A stretch of 64,000 nt of DNA from Sandaracinaceae bacterium (GTDB lineage Bacteria > Myxococcota_A > Polyangia > Polyangiales > JADJQN01). Positions 36,419 through 43,550 of the stretch are shown piece after piece. The notes under the pieces are model-generated. The model did not search any database. It was not told the origin of the DNA and was given only the letters and a program-made list of their open reading frames with translations. The stretch spans positions 868,001-932,000 of the forward strand of contig JADJQN010000001.1 in NCBI GenBank assembly GCA_016712745.1. The letters are read 5' to 3'. The position numbers and the translations under genes were made by a program. How positions within the stretch are numbered: the stretch's first letter is position 1; every line of letters begins with the position of its first letter.

Positions 36419-36741
36419 CTCCTTTTCTCACTCTCGAAATCATGTACTCCGTCGCTGAGCAACTTGTACCGGTTGTTCGCGATATCAAACGCTTCGATCG
36501 AAATCTTGCAGACCAACTTCAGCGCGCAGCGACGAGCGTCGCCCTCAATCTCGCCGAAGGCAGCGGAGTGCGCGACGGGAATCGCAGGCGACACTTCAGC
36601 ATCGCGACGGGCTCTCTTCACGAAGTACGCGCCGCGCTGAGGATGGCTCGCATCTGGAACTACACGCCGGCTACGACGCGCGTCGAAGCCGAGCTCGACC
36701 GCGTTGCGGCTATGACCTATCGCCTACTTCATCCGAAGTAG
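36397..36741 (+). CDS. Four-helix-bundle protein, S23/IVS family (copy 1, cassette A)
   Basis: 114 residues of the four-helix-bundle family named after the protein encoded by 23S rRNA intervening sequences (TIGR02436-like). Diagnostic features are a long N-terminal helix, DQLQRAATSVALNLAEGSG, then NRRRHFSIATGSLHEVRAALRMA and a C-terminal helix. The family's function is not established; related bundles (bAvd) assist retroelements, but no reverse transcriptase is in this window. Start ATG 36397 has GGGGAGG just upstream, inside one arm of a large inverted repeat. The protein is identical, residue for residue, to the one encoded at 45726-46070. The stop lies in a hairpin at 36721-36744. Confidence 0.88.
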   Translation: MTTRETAAPFLTLEIMYSVAEQLVPVVRDIKRFDRNLADQLQRAATSVALNLAEGSGVRDGNRRRHFSIATGSLHEVRAALRMARIWNYTPATTRVEAELDRVAAMTYRLLHPK

Positions 36742-36744
36742 GCG
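36721..36744. terminator. Hairpin over the stop codon of four-helix-bundle gene 1
   Basis: Perfect 10-base arms (CGCCTACTTC and complement) around ATCC, spanning the last codons and the TAG. No T-run follows, so a simple rho-independent terminator is not certain. An equivalent hairpin is at 45723-45746 in the other cassette. It could protect the mRNA end or mark the element boundary. Confidence 0.6.
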
Positions 36745-36748
36745 GTAT

Positions 36749-36848
36749 TCGAGTCCGAATCCGTGTCCGAGTCCGAGTCCGAATCCGTGTCCGAGTCCGA
36801 ATCCGTGTCCGAATCCGTGTCCGAATCCGTGTCCGTGTCCGTGTCCGA
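36749..36848. repeat. Hexamer array A2
   Basis: About 100 bases of TCCGAG/TCCGAA/TCCGTG units between the end of four-helix-bundle gene 1 and the GGGGAACGTCCCC palindrome. It matches the array at 45645-45716 in the inverted cassette. No coding sequence is supported in it. Confidence 0.82.
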
Positions 36849-36853
36849 GAAAC

Positions 36854-36881
36854 GGGAAAAGGGGAACGTCCCCATTTTTCC
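36854..36881. repeat. REP-like palindrome, single copy (cassette A)
   Basis: Core GGGGAACGTCCCC with imperfect A-rich/T-rich extensions. It is the same core as the REPIN-like pair at 5053-5150 and lies between the two convergent four-helix-bundle genes. It could end transcription in both directions. Confidence 0.7.
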
Positions 36882-36898
36882 ATTCGTGTCCGATTCCG

Positions 36899-37246
36899 TC
36901 ACGGCTCGCTGTGCATCAGACGCCATGTCATCGCACCGATGATGTCGAGTTGTTCGTCAATCGAGCCGACCTCTGCGATGTAGCCCCACGCTACGGCGAC
37001 GCGAAGGGCTTCGCGTACTTCGCGCGTCGAGCCGAGTGCGATGTGAAAGTGCTTGCGACGATTACCGCCGAGGCTTGCATTTCCCTCGCCGAGATTGAGC
37101 GCAATGCTCGATGCCGCGCGACGTATTTGAGCTGCGAGATCGGAATCGCATGTGCGAATCAAGTGAACGAGCGGTGCGAGCAATCGAATCGCATCGATGG
37201 TGACGTCGAGAACCCTAAGAGACCTGAGTGTTTTGCGTGGTGTCAT
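36899..37246 (-). CDS. Four-helix-bundle protein, S23/IVS family (copy 2, cassette A)
   Basis: 115 residues, paralogous to copy 1: AQIRRAASSIALNLGEGNAS, NRRKHFHIALGSTREVREALRVA and a C-terminal helix ending in TWRLMHSEP. Start ATG 37246 has a GAGGGGGG ribosome-binding site inside one arm of its own large inverted repeat. It converges on copy 1, with an array and a palindrome between them. The counterpart in cassette B (45471 on) is cut after AASSI. Family function is unknown; duplication with paired hairpins suggests that gene and repeats spread as a unit. Confidence 0.87.
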   Translation of the reverse strand: MTPRKTLRSLRVLDVTIDAIRLLAPLVHLIRTCDSDLAAQIRRAASSIALNLGEGNASLGGNRRKHFHIALGSTREVREALRVAVAWGYIAEVGSIDEQLDIIGAMTWRLMHSEP

Positions 37247-37350
37247 GCCCCCCTCAAGTGAAAGAGGCATGCCAGCTCAGCACCCAATGAGCGCAGAGCG
37301 AATGCTGGCATGACTCTTTCACCCCAGGGGCCTGACACCACGCAAAACAC
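37228..37350. repeat. Large inverted repeat around the start of four-helix-bundle gene 2 (cassette A)
   Basis: Arms of about 47 bases (37228-37275 and 37304-37350), beginning GTGTTTTGCGTGGTGTCA and its complement, with a loop related to those of the other three hairpins. The left arm (reading the minus strand) contains the ribosome-binding site and start of the gene at 37246. Confidence 0.85.
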
Positions 37351-37379
37351 GATGGCGAAGCCGAGAAGATCCAGCGTCC

Positions 37380-37516
37380 GAACTCCGAATCCGAATCCGC
37401 GTCCGAATCCGAATCCGAACTCCGAATCCGAATCCGAGTCTGTGACCGAGTCCGAATCCGAATCCGTGTCCGAATCCGTGTCCGAATCCGAATCCGAGTC
37501 CGAATCCGTGCCCGAC
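37380..37516. repeat. Hexamer array A3
   Basis: About 140 bases of TCCGAA/TCCGAG/TCCGTG units between the gene 2 hairpin and the end of pilQ. It is the counterpart of the array at 45134-45340, sharing the entry sequence around GATCCAGCGTCCGAACTCC. The pilQ stop lies a few bases beyond the array. Confidence 0.82.
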
Positions 37517-37524
37517 ACGGTCGC

Positions 37525-39756
37525 TTAGTGCGACAGAGCTTCTGCCCTGTTGACGATGCGCGGCGTTAGGAAGATTAGCAGCTCGCTGCGTTCATCGCGG
37601 ACGCGGCGGCGTTGGAACAGGACGCCGATAATCGGAATGTCTCCAAAGAATGGAATCTGGTCGCGGTTGCGGCCGGCTGTGCGCGAGTAGATGCCACCGA
37701 TAACCGCAGTGTGACCATCTTGGATCAGTAGATCTGTCTCGGCTTCGCGCTTGAGGATCGTGGGATCGCCGCGCGTGCTGGTGCGCGTGAAGTCGGGTTC
37801 GTCACGCGTAATGCGCACATGCATAGAAATCGAGCCGTCGCTGGTCACGTGCGGGCGCACGCGCAACTCGAGCTTGGCTTCTTGGAACGCGGTCTGAACG
37901 CCTTGCGCGCTCACCTGTGAATACGGAATCGAGGTGCCTTGCGAGATATGAGCTTCGTGGTTGTCGAGGGTCAGGATGCGCGGGCTGCTGATGATGCGCA
38001 GATTGCCGTTCGCCTCCGACGCGCTGAGCCGCACGTTGAGATTCACGTTGCCGCCGATGCTCCCGAGGGTGACGCCGAGCGCGCCACCCACGCCCGAGCC
38101 CGTCGTCGCGGGAAGATTCACACCGAAATTCGGATTGGGGGTTGCACCAAAAGGCGACAGGCCTCCCGTCGGCGTCGCCGCATCGACGTTGCCGCCCGCA
38201 AGACCAACGTTGCCTGGGAACAGCAAACCCGTTGGATTGCCGGTCGCCGAGCCCATCGTCACGTCCCCACCCCACTGAATGCCTACGTCGCGCGAGTATT
38301 GGCTCGTCGCTTCTACAATGCGCGCTTCCACTAAGACCTGAGGCGTCTGAGTGTCGAGGCTACGCACAAGCTCTTCCACATCATCGAGGTTGCCAACGAT
38401 GTCGCGTGCGATTAGCACGTTGGTGCGCTCGTCAACTGAGACGGTGCCGCGACTCGACAGCAACTCACGCACGCGCGGCTGCAAGTCCGCTGCGGTTGCG
38501 TAGCTGACGGGAACGATACGGGTCTCGAGCACTTCGAGATCAACCTGTTGCTTGCGACGTGCGATCGCGAGCTCGCGCTCCTTCTCGAGCGTGGTGAGCG
38601 GAGCGACGCGGATCAGGTTGCCACGACGAACCATGCCGAGGCCCTTGGCCTGCAGAATCACGTCGAGCGCTTGATCCCACGGAACATTGGTCATGCGAAT
38701 CGTGACGGCGCCGGTTACGTCATCGCCCGCGACAATATTCACGCCGCCCACTTCGGCGAGGAGGCGCAAGATGTTGTGGACGTCGGCGTCCTTGAAATCG
38801 AGCTCAACTCGGCGACCCGAGTAGTGTCGCGCGCCACGAGCGCCGCTTACTTGAAGGGGAATATCGCTCAAGAAGCCAGCGACTTCCCCAGTATCTCCGG
38901 TCTGCGCGGGCCCGTCCGAGAATCCACCCTCGTCAGGACTCACACGCTCGCGCGCAACCGTGCGCGATGCGGGGCGTCCATCCGGAGCGTCCGCGTCCGG
39001 CGCAAACATCCAGACGATACGATTGCCCTCGCGAATCGCCGTTGCACTCGCGCCCTGCGCGCGGTCAACTTCGAGCACGGCGCGATCGGTCGCGTGGCGC
39101 AAGCGCACCCTGCGTATCACGGAGTGTGAATCGCCATCCAAGCTGCGCGCAACGCCATCCGCGAGCACGGCGCCCGGGAGCTCAAGACGCGCGGGGCCTA
39201 CTGTGCCGGGTACAAGGCGAAATTCGGATGCACGCGAGAGCTCGACGACAACGCGCTCGCGACCATCGCGCCGCTCGATATGAATCGAGCGCACTGCGGC
39301 CGGTGCAGACTCGGAAGCCGCACTCGCGACGGCTGGCTCAGCTTCGCGCGCTTCGTCGCTCATCGACTCGAAGCGAACGACGATATTCCCTGCTTCAACA
39401 CGTGCGCGATACGCTGCCGCGCGCCGAAGGCTAACCTCAATACGAACGCCCCGTGCAGTCGTGCTCGCGACAGTGCGCATCACCAAGGGAGATGTGCCCG
39501 TCGTCGTAACACCGCCGTCAGGAAGCGACGCGCCCCCCACATCCACGACGACAACTCGCCCTTCTTCACGCGCTCGAACGGCATACGACGGTTCCGCGAA
39601 GTGCCCGCGAATCACGAGCTCCGCTTGGTCTTCCCCACCGCGCACCTCGATGCCGACCGGAACGGCTTCGTTCGTCTGCGCATGCACCGGCAAAGCCCCA
39701 AAAGCAGCTGCCGTTGCGAACAACAATGTGAATAAACCTTTGACGCGGGTGGCCAT
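37525..39756 (-). CDS. pilQ: Type IV pilus secretin PilQ
   Basis: Outer-membrane secretin through which type IV pili are extruded. 743 residues from ATG 39756, which has GGAGG upstream and opens a signal peptide ending AAFGALPVHAQ. Two AMIN-like domains fill the N-terminal third, followed by a STN/N0 domain (VPWDQALDVILQAKGLGMV), an N1 domain (RTNVLIARDIVGNLDDVEELVR) and the secretin core (VLVEARIVEATSQYSRDVGIQWGG...FGDIPIIGVLFQ...LLIFLTPRIV). It is the last gene of pilMNOPQ and the only one not overlapping its upstream neighbour, because a short hexamer array lies between it and pilP. Confidence 0.96.
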   Translation of the reverse strand: MATRVKGLFTLLFATAAAFGALPVHAQTNEAVPVGIEVRGGEDQAELVIRGHFAEPSYAVRAREEGRVVVVDVGGASLPDGGVTTTGTSPLVMRTVASTTARGVRIEVSLRRAAAYRARVEAGNIVVRFESMSDEAREAEPAVASAASESAPAAVRSIHIERRDGRERVVVELSRASEFRLVPGTVGPARLELPGAVLADGVARSLDGDSHSVIRRVRLRHATDRAVLEVDRAQGASATAIREGNRIVWMFAPDADAPDGRPASRTVARERVSPDEGGFSDGPAQTGDTGEVAGFLSDIPLQVSGARGARHYSGRRVELDFKDADVHNILRLLAEVGGVNIVAGDDVTGAVTIRMTNVPWDQALDVILQAKGLGMVRRGNLIRVAPLTTLEKERELAIARRKQQVDLEVLETRIVPVSYATAADLQPRVRELLSSRGTVSVDERTNVLIARDIVGNLDDVEELVRSLDTQTPQVLVEARIVEATSQYSRDVGIQWGGDVTMGSATGNPTGLLFPGNVGLAGGNVDAATPTGGLSPFGATPNPNFGVNLPATTGSGVGGALGVTLGSIGGNVNLNVRLSASEANGNLRIISSPRILTLDNHEAHISQGTSIPYSQVSAQGVQTAFQEAKLELRVRPHVTSDGSISMHVRITRDEPDFTRTSTRGDPTILKREAETDLLIQDGHTAVIGGIYSRTAGRNRDQIPFFGDIPIIGVLFQRRRVRDERSELLIFLTPRIVNRAEALSH

Positions 39757-39818
39757 CGAATTGCCTCCGTCGAGATTGTCGAACGCTGCCGTGCAGCAAC
39801 GCAAAAAACTGGTGAAGC

Positions 39819-39858
39819 GGTGTCCGTGTCCGAATCCGAATCCGAATCCGAGTCCGAA
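39819..39858. repeat. Short hexamer array between pilP and pilQ
   Basis: About 40 bases of TCCGTG/TCCGAA/TCCGAG units, of the same kind as the cassette arrays but without a four-helix-bundle gene. It abuts the pilP stop and separates pilP from pilQ by 102 bases in an operon whose other pil junctions overlap. Confidence 0.8.
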
Positions 39859-40443
39859 TCAGTGCGCGCCGGAAGATTCGTCGGGGTCGTGAACCGTCAG
39901 CACGCGTGTGAGCGGCGGGTGATCCGGTCCTGTCGGGTCCTCGCGAGTGAACACAATCTCACTGTTGTGCTCACTCGACCGAATGCGGTCGACGCGCCAG
40001 TTCAGCGTGATTCCCATGCCTTCGTCGCCGCTCAACTGAACGACTTCGGGCCGGCCCACGTAATCACCGCGTTCAACCACCACACCTACCCCCGTGGCGT
40101 CGAGCAACATGGCTCTCGGGTTCGCGACGCCTGCAACGACAGCGATCAAACGCATTTCGTCGATCGCGGTGTTGGGCATCTTGACCGTTCGCTGAGGCGA
40201 ATCAGGCGTTTGCGCGCGGAACGACGCAGCAAAGCTGCGAAACGGATCGCGGTTGGAATCGGTCTCGACGAAATCGTCGTCACGAAGGCTGAGCACCGGA
40301 ATACCCGCGTCGTCCTCCGCAAGTGGACCTGAGGCTTGCACGTTGGTGTTGCGCGGGCGTGGCGGCGGCCCCGTTGTGATATCCGAATCGCAGCCAGCGA
40401 GAATGAGCGCAACCCAAAGTACAGAGAGTGCGTGACGCATCAT
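39859..40443 (-). CDS. pilP: Type IV pilus lipoprotein PilP
   Basis: Periplasmic lipoprotein that joins the PilNO inner-membrane complex to the PilQ secretin. 194 residues, with lipobox ALILAGC and a C-terminal beta domain (MRLIAVVAGVANPRAMLLDATGVGVVVERGDYVG) typical of PilP. An N-terminal flexible region precedes it. The ATG at 40443 overlaps the pilO stop (ATGA). The stop codon is at the edge of the hexamer array, so the last residues (about PDESSGAH) may have been altered by repeat insertion. Confidence 0.92.
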   Translation of the reverse strand: MMRHALSVLWVALILAGCDSDITTGPPPRPRNTNVQASGPLAEDDAGIPVLSLRDDDFVETDSNRDPFRSFAASFRAQTPDSPQRTVKMPNTAIDEMRLIAVVAGVANPRAMLLDATGVGVVVERGDYVGRPEVVQLSGDEGMGITLNWRVDRIRSSEHNSEIVFTREDPTGPDHPPLTRVLTVHDPDESSGAH

Positions 40444-41138
40444 CGGCCTCCCGGCCCTTGCACAGGCTCGTCTTCAGGAAGTGCCGGCGCAGCGGCAGCG
40501 GGTGCCGTCACGGGCGCAGCCGCAGTCGTGCCAGGTTGGGCAGAATCGGAATCCGGCTGTCGATAGGTCGTCGCCAGCACTTCGACGGTGAGCGAGACGC
40601 CGTCAGATGCCGCTGTCGGCTCTTTTATCTGCAAGTTCTCCATGCTGATCGCGCGATCGAGCTTGCTCACATTGAAGAAGAACTTCGCAATCTGGTGATA
40701 GCGCCCCGTGATGCGCAGGCTAACCGGAATCTTTACGAACTGCTCGGTCGCCTCTTCGGGTCGCGTCTCGATGAAGATCTGCAGATCGCTCAACCCGGCT
40801 AAGCGATTCAGGTCCTGCAGGAATGCCGGTACGTTGGCACTGCGCGGAAGGATGCGACGGTTCTGGCGATCAAGCGGCGCGCGCTGATCGAGCCGTTGGC
40901 GCAATGCGAGGTACTGTTCCTGGCGCGCATGCGCATTGTCGAGCTGCGTGCGCAGCTGCATCGTCCGCCCGTCCGCCGACGCGATTTCGTCCTCAAGGGG
41001 CATGTGCAACGCGAAATAATAAACCGCGGTCAATATGCCTACGATGATGATGAGCAAAACAACTTTTCCTGCCGGCGGCATTGTGCCGAATGCAAGGGGC
41101 GCCTTCGCGGCGGGTGCCATGGTTCCGGGGGGCGCCAT
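40440..41138 (-). CDS. pilO: Type IV pilus inner-membrane protein PilO
   Basis: Bitopic inner-membrane component of the pilus alignment complex. 232 residues: a short cytoplasmic Pro/Ala-rich N-terminus, a transmembrane helix (about 26-44, VVLLIIIVGILTAVYYFAL), a coiled-coil stretch with many Gln/Arg residues, and a ferredoxin-like domain (LQIFIETRPEEATEQFVKIPVSLRITGRYHQIAKFFFNVSKLDR). The Pro/Ala-rich tail is longer than usual. Start ATG 41138 shares its A with the pilN stop (TAATG). PilO dimerises with PilN in known systems. Confidence 0.94.
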   Translation of the reverse strand: MAPPGTMAPAAKAPLAFGTMPPAGKVVLLIIIVGILTAVYYFALHMPLEDEIASADGRTMQLRTQLDNAHARQEQYLALRQRLDQRAPLDRQNRRILPRSANVPAFLQDLNRLAGLSDLQIFIETRPEEATEQFVKIPVSLRITGRYHQIAKFFFNVSKLDRAISMENLQIKEPTAASDGVSLTVEVLATTYRQPDSDSAQPGTTAAAPVTAPAAAAPALPEDEPVQGPGGR

Positions 41139-41797
41139 TAGTACCTCACTCGGCAGGCAGCTTCGAAGCCAACAAGAGGAAGGTGGTTCTCCGCGTCGTC
41201 TACGTTCGTCGTCTTATCGAAGTGCACGCTCTCAAAAAGGTCAGACAAGGCAAGACGAGCAAGAAACTCGCTCACGTCTCCGGTCGTCTTCGCCACGCCG
41301 ACAATTTTGCAGTCGCGGTTGTCTTCGGTGAACGACACAAGCCACAACCGACGGGGATCCCAGCCAGCATTGTATCCCGCCAACGGATCATCGCGGCGAA
41401 TCTGCTCGAGACGCTGCGGATCGATGGTCGGTCCGCCGCCCTCGCTCAAGATACGCGAGAGTTCCATCAAAACGCGGGTCGGACCTAAGCGGGCGCGCTG
41501 CAGGTCATTGGCAATTGTCGCGAGCTCCTCGCTCGACTGAAGCTGATGCTGCACTTCGTCGAGGCCCGCGCTGTTCGCGGTCTCTCGCGCAATCTCTGCC
41601 GTCAGGCGCTGATTCGCTGTCTGCTTCTCGCTGAGCGTCTTGGTGTTCGCGTAATAGAAGAGCCCAAGCCCAATGCCCACGACAACTACCGCCGCGAGGT
41701 AGCCCGCAATCCAGAGCTGTGCCGCCGGCCCGACGTCTGCCGCGGCGGCCTTCTGGCCCATCTTTTTCGCTTGGGGGAGTAAGTTGATCCGAATCAC
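41138..41797 (-). CDS. pilN: Type IV pilus inner-membrane protein PilN
   Basis: Partner of PilO; its N-terminal INLLP motif binds cytoplasmic PilM. 219 residues from GTG 41797, giving the family N-terminus IRINLLPQAKK. A transmembrane helix (about 30-50, LWIAGYLAAVVVVGIGLGLFYY), a coiled coil and a C-terminal ferredoxin-like domain follow. The GTG overlaps the pilM stop (GTGA); the longer in-frame start at 41836 would lie inside pilM and spoil the INLLP start. Confidence 0.94.
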   Translation of the reverse strand: MIRINLLPQAKKMGQKAAAADVGPAAQLWIAGYLAAVVVVGIGLGLFYYANTKTLSEKQTANQRLTAEIARETANSAGLDEVQHQLQSSEELATIANDLQRARLGPTRVLMELSRILSEGGGPTIDPQRLEQIRRDDPLAGYNAGWDPRRLWLVSFTEDNRDCKIVGVAKTTGDVSEFLARLALSDLFESVHFDKTTNVDDAENHLPLVGFEAACRVRY

Positions 41798-42849
41798 GTG
41801 CTCTTCTCCCTCTCTTTTCGTAGAGCGAGACCGCACGCTACGGTGGCCTGAAGCGAACGCGACGTCAGCATTTCGACATCGACCGTCTTGGGGTCGGGTT
41901 CGGCGATGCGCGTGGCTTCCATCGTTTCGACATTGACGCGAGCACGGCGCGCGACCGCATCCTGGAGCGCGCGGACGTTCGCGGTGCCCCCGGAGACGAC
42001 GATGCGATGAATGTCGCGGTCGCCGCTCGTGGCCAAATAGAAGTCGAGTGAGCGTTGGATTTCGCCTGCAAGTGCTTCCACTGCCTGCGAAATAATCTGA
42101 GGCACCTCTTTAGGCACAAGCCCCTTGCCGCCCCCGCACTTGTACGCCTCAGCCTCTTCTTGGCTGATGTTGAGCTGGCGCTGAATCTCTTCGGTGACCG
42201 AGTTGCCGCCGTTGGCGATGTCACGCGTGAACGCGGTGGTTCCACCAGCGAGAATGTTCAACGTCGTTAGCGACGCGCCCACATGCAGTAAGACGACTGT
42301 CTGCAGCGGATCCGGAGCGCCGTACGCGACTTCAAAGCAGTTCTGCACGGTGAACGCATCCAAATCTACGACCTTGGGCTTGAGGCGCGCTTCAATCGCA
42401 AGGTTGGTGAGATCCGTGATCTCCTCCTTCTTCGCGGCAACCAAGAGCACGTCCATTTGGCCCTGGCCCTGACGTTGATTGAGCACTTGATAATCGATGC
42501 GTACGTCCGCGAGATCGAACGGGATATGCTGTTCGGCTTCCCAGTTGATTTGCTCGGCGAGCTCGGCGGCCGTCATGGATGGCATCGTGATCTTCTTGAT
42601 GATCACGCTGTGCCCGCTGGCGCGCAGGGCCACGTCGCGCCGCTTCTGCTTGTGGAAGAGCTTTTCGAGCCCTTCGATGATCGCACCGGAGTTCATCACG
42701 TGGCCATCGACCACGGTCTCGCGGGGCAGAGGATGGTAGCCAAACTGCACGAGCTTACGCTCGCCGTTCCGGCTCTCTGCGATTTCGACCACCTTAATGG
42801 AGCTCGACCCAATGTCGACTCCGATTAGGTTTTTACCTTCCGAAGCCAT
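41794..42849 (-). CDS. pilM: Type IV pilus actin-like ATPase PilM
   Basis: Cytoplasmic actin-like protein that anchors the PilNO complex. 351 residues with phosphate-1 motif GVDIGSSSIKVVEI, a FtsA-like core (INWEAEQHIPFDLADVRIDYQVL), a late adenosine-binding segment (VSGGTANVRALQDAV) and the terminal region typical of PilM. It is the first structural pil gene, 9 bases downstream of the small HTH gene. Confidence 0.96.
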   Translation of the reverse strand: MASEGKNLIGVDIGSSSIKVVEIAESRNGERKLVQFGYHPLPRETVVDGHVMNSGAIIEGLEKLFHKQKRRDVALRASGHSVIIKKITMPSMTAAELAEQINWEAEQHIPFDLADVRIDYQVLNQRQGQGQMDVLLVAAKKEEITDLTNLAIEARLKPKVVDLDAFTVQNCFEVAYGAPDPLQTVVLLHVGASLTTLNILAGGTTAFTRDIANGGNSVTEEIQRQLNISQEEAEAYKCGGGKGLVPKEVPQIISQAVEALAGEIQRSLDFYLATSGDRDIHRIVVSGGTANVRALQDAVARRARVNVETMEATRIAEPDPKTVDVEMLTSRSLQATVACGLALRKEREKST

Positions 42850-42858
42850 TGGCGAGCA

Positions 42859-43257
42859 TCACTCCTCCTCGCCAAACACGCGTACGCGGTCTGCGAGGCT
42901 CAAACCTAAAGCCTCGAGAATCTTCCGCTTTGTATCCATGCGGCACCCGAAGCCTTTCTCGATGCGGTCGATAGTCAACACCGAGAGGTTCGCACGCCTG
43001 GCCAGCTCCGCCTTCGACATCATTTTTTCGATGCGGGTCTTCCGTACATTGTTCTTTTCGCGCTCAGGCTTCTTAGCCTTGGCGCTGCTGCTTCCGTTGT
43101 CGTTTGCATTGGTCGCCCCTACTAGGCCGACCGAAGATTCCTTGCTCGCTGACTGGCTCGAGTCATCAGTCGAGTTGGTGTTGCTCGCGGACGCGTTCGT
43201 CGCCGCGCTTGCCTGTGCAAGTCGGGAAACAGCCGCCTTCTCGTCCGCGCTCATCAT
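42859..43257 (-). CDS. HTH (Cro/CI-type) regulator at the head of the pil operon
   Basis: About 132 residues. The N-terminal 65 residues are Ser/Asn/Ala-rich and probably disordered. The C-terminal part (RKTRIEKMMSKAELARRANLSVLTIDRIEKG...TKRKILEALGLSLAD) is a clear XRE-type helix-turn-helix. ATG 43257 is preferred over the upstream GTG 43266 because AGGTG lies 6-7 bases before it. The gene ends 9 bases before pilM, so it is probably co-transcribed and may regulate the operon. A near-perfect palindrome at 43324-43347 is a candidate operator. The regulator's target is inferred from position only. Confidence 0.82.
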   Translation of the reverse strand: MMSADEKAAVSRLAQASAATNASASNTNSTDDSSQSASKESSVGLVGATNANDNGSSSAKAKKPEREKNNVRKTRIEKMMSKAELARRANLSVLTIDRIEKGFGCRMDTKRKILEALGLSLADRVRVFGEEE

Positions 43258-43274
43258 TGGAAACACCTGCGGGG

Positions 43275-43303
43275 GTTATGATCATGAAGCCTTAAAACGT
43301 CAA
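43275..43303 (-). promoter_or_regulatory. Possible promoter for the HTH-pilMNOPQ operon
   Basis: On the minus strand TTGACG (43303-43298) is followed 17 bases later by CATAAC (43280-43275), a 5/6 and 4/6 match to the vegetative -35/-10 boxes. The predicted start would be only about 10 bases before the ATG of the HTH gene, which is close for a leadered message, so confidence is low. The A+T-rich surroundings support a regulatory region. Confidence 0.35.
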
Positions 43304-43323
43304 GCAATAGTAAGGTTAATTAG

Positions 43324-43347
43324 GATCAAGTTATGCATAATTTGATC
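43324..43347. promoter_or_regulatory. 24-bp palindrome, candidate operator
   Basis: Arms GATCAA and TTGATC enclose TTATGCATAA; only one base pair of the 24-base symmetry is broken. It lies in the A+T-rich divergent region between the HTH-pil operon and the LysM gene, 67 bases upstream of the HTH start. A dimeric HTH protein is the natural candidate binder; this is inference. Confidence 0.55.
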
Positions 43348-43424
43348 GATCTTTTGGGGGCTGCGCGCACGTTCAGGCGATCGCGCTCGGACGCCGTAGC
43401 GACCGGAAAACACTGCGCAAAAAC

Positions 43425-43478
43425 GGGCACTTACCTGCCCCGGGATGCACAAGGAGGTGTCCCTTGTGCTGGCATCCC
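43425..43478. other. Two adjacent hairpins upstream of the LysM gene, with a consensus Shine-Dalgarno in a loop
   Basis: The first stem is GGGCA/TGCCC with a six-base loop (43425-43440). The second (43442-43478) has stem CACAAGG/CCTTGTG plus an outer GGGATG/CATCCC stem. AAGGAGGTG (43451-43459) overlaps its ascending arm and loop. A TTG at 43464, in frame with the LysM gene, follows at normal spacing. It could be a structured 5' leader controlling translation, or a transcription attenuator; no T-run follows. Confidence 0.45.
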
Positions 43479-43550
43479 TGGCCAATCCGTGCTCTCTCTC
43501 GGTTGTCAACGAACGACTGCGACCGATTTGGAGTCTTGCACCCCGTGTCT

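Noticed and set aside
36100..36621. Reading frames encoding long Ser-Asp or Ser-Glu repeats (also at 36110-36325, 36729-36926, 45126-45461)
   Set aside because: A 6-base repeat keeps all frames open, and these frames run antisense through or across four-helix-bundle genes. No start context or homology supports SD-repeat surface proteins.
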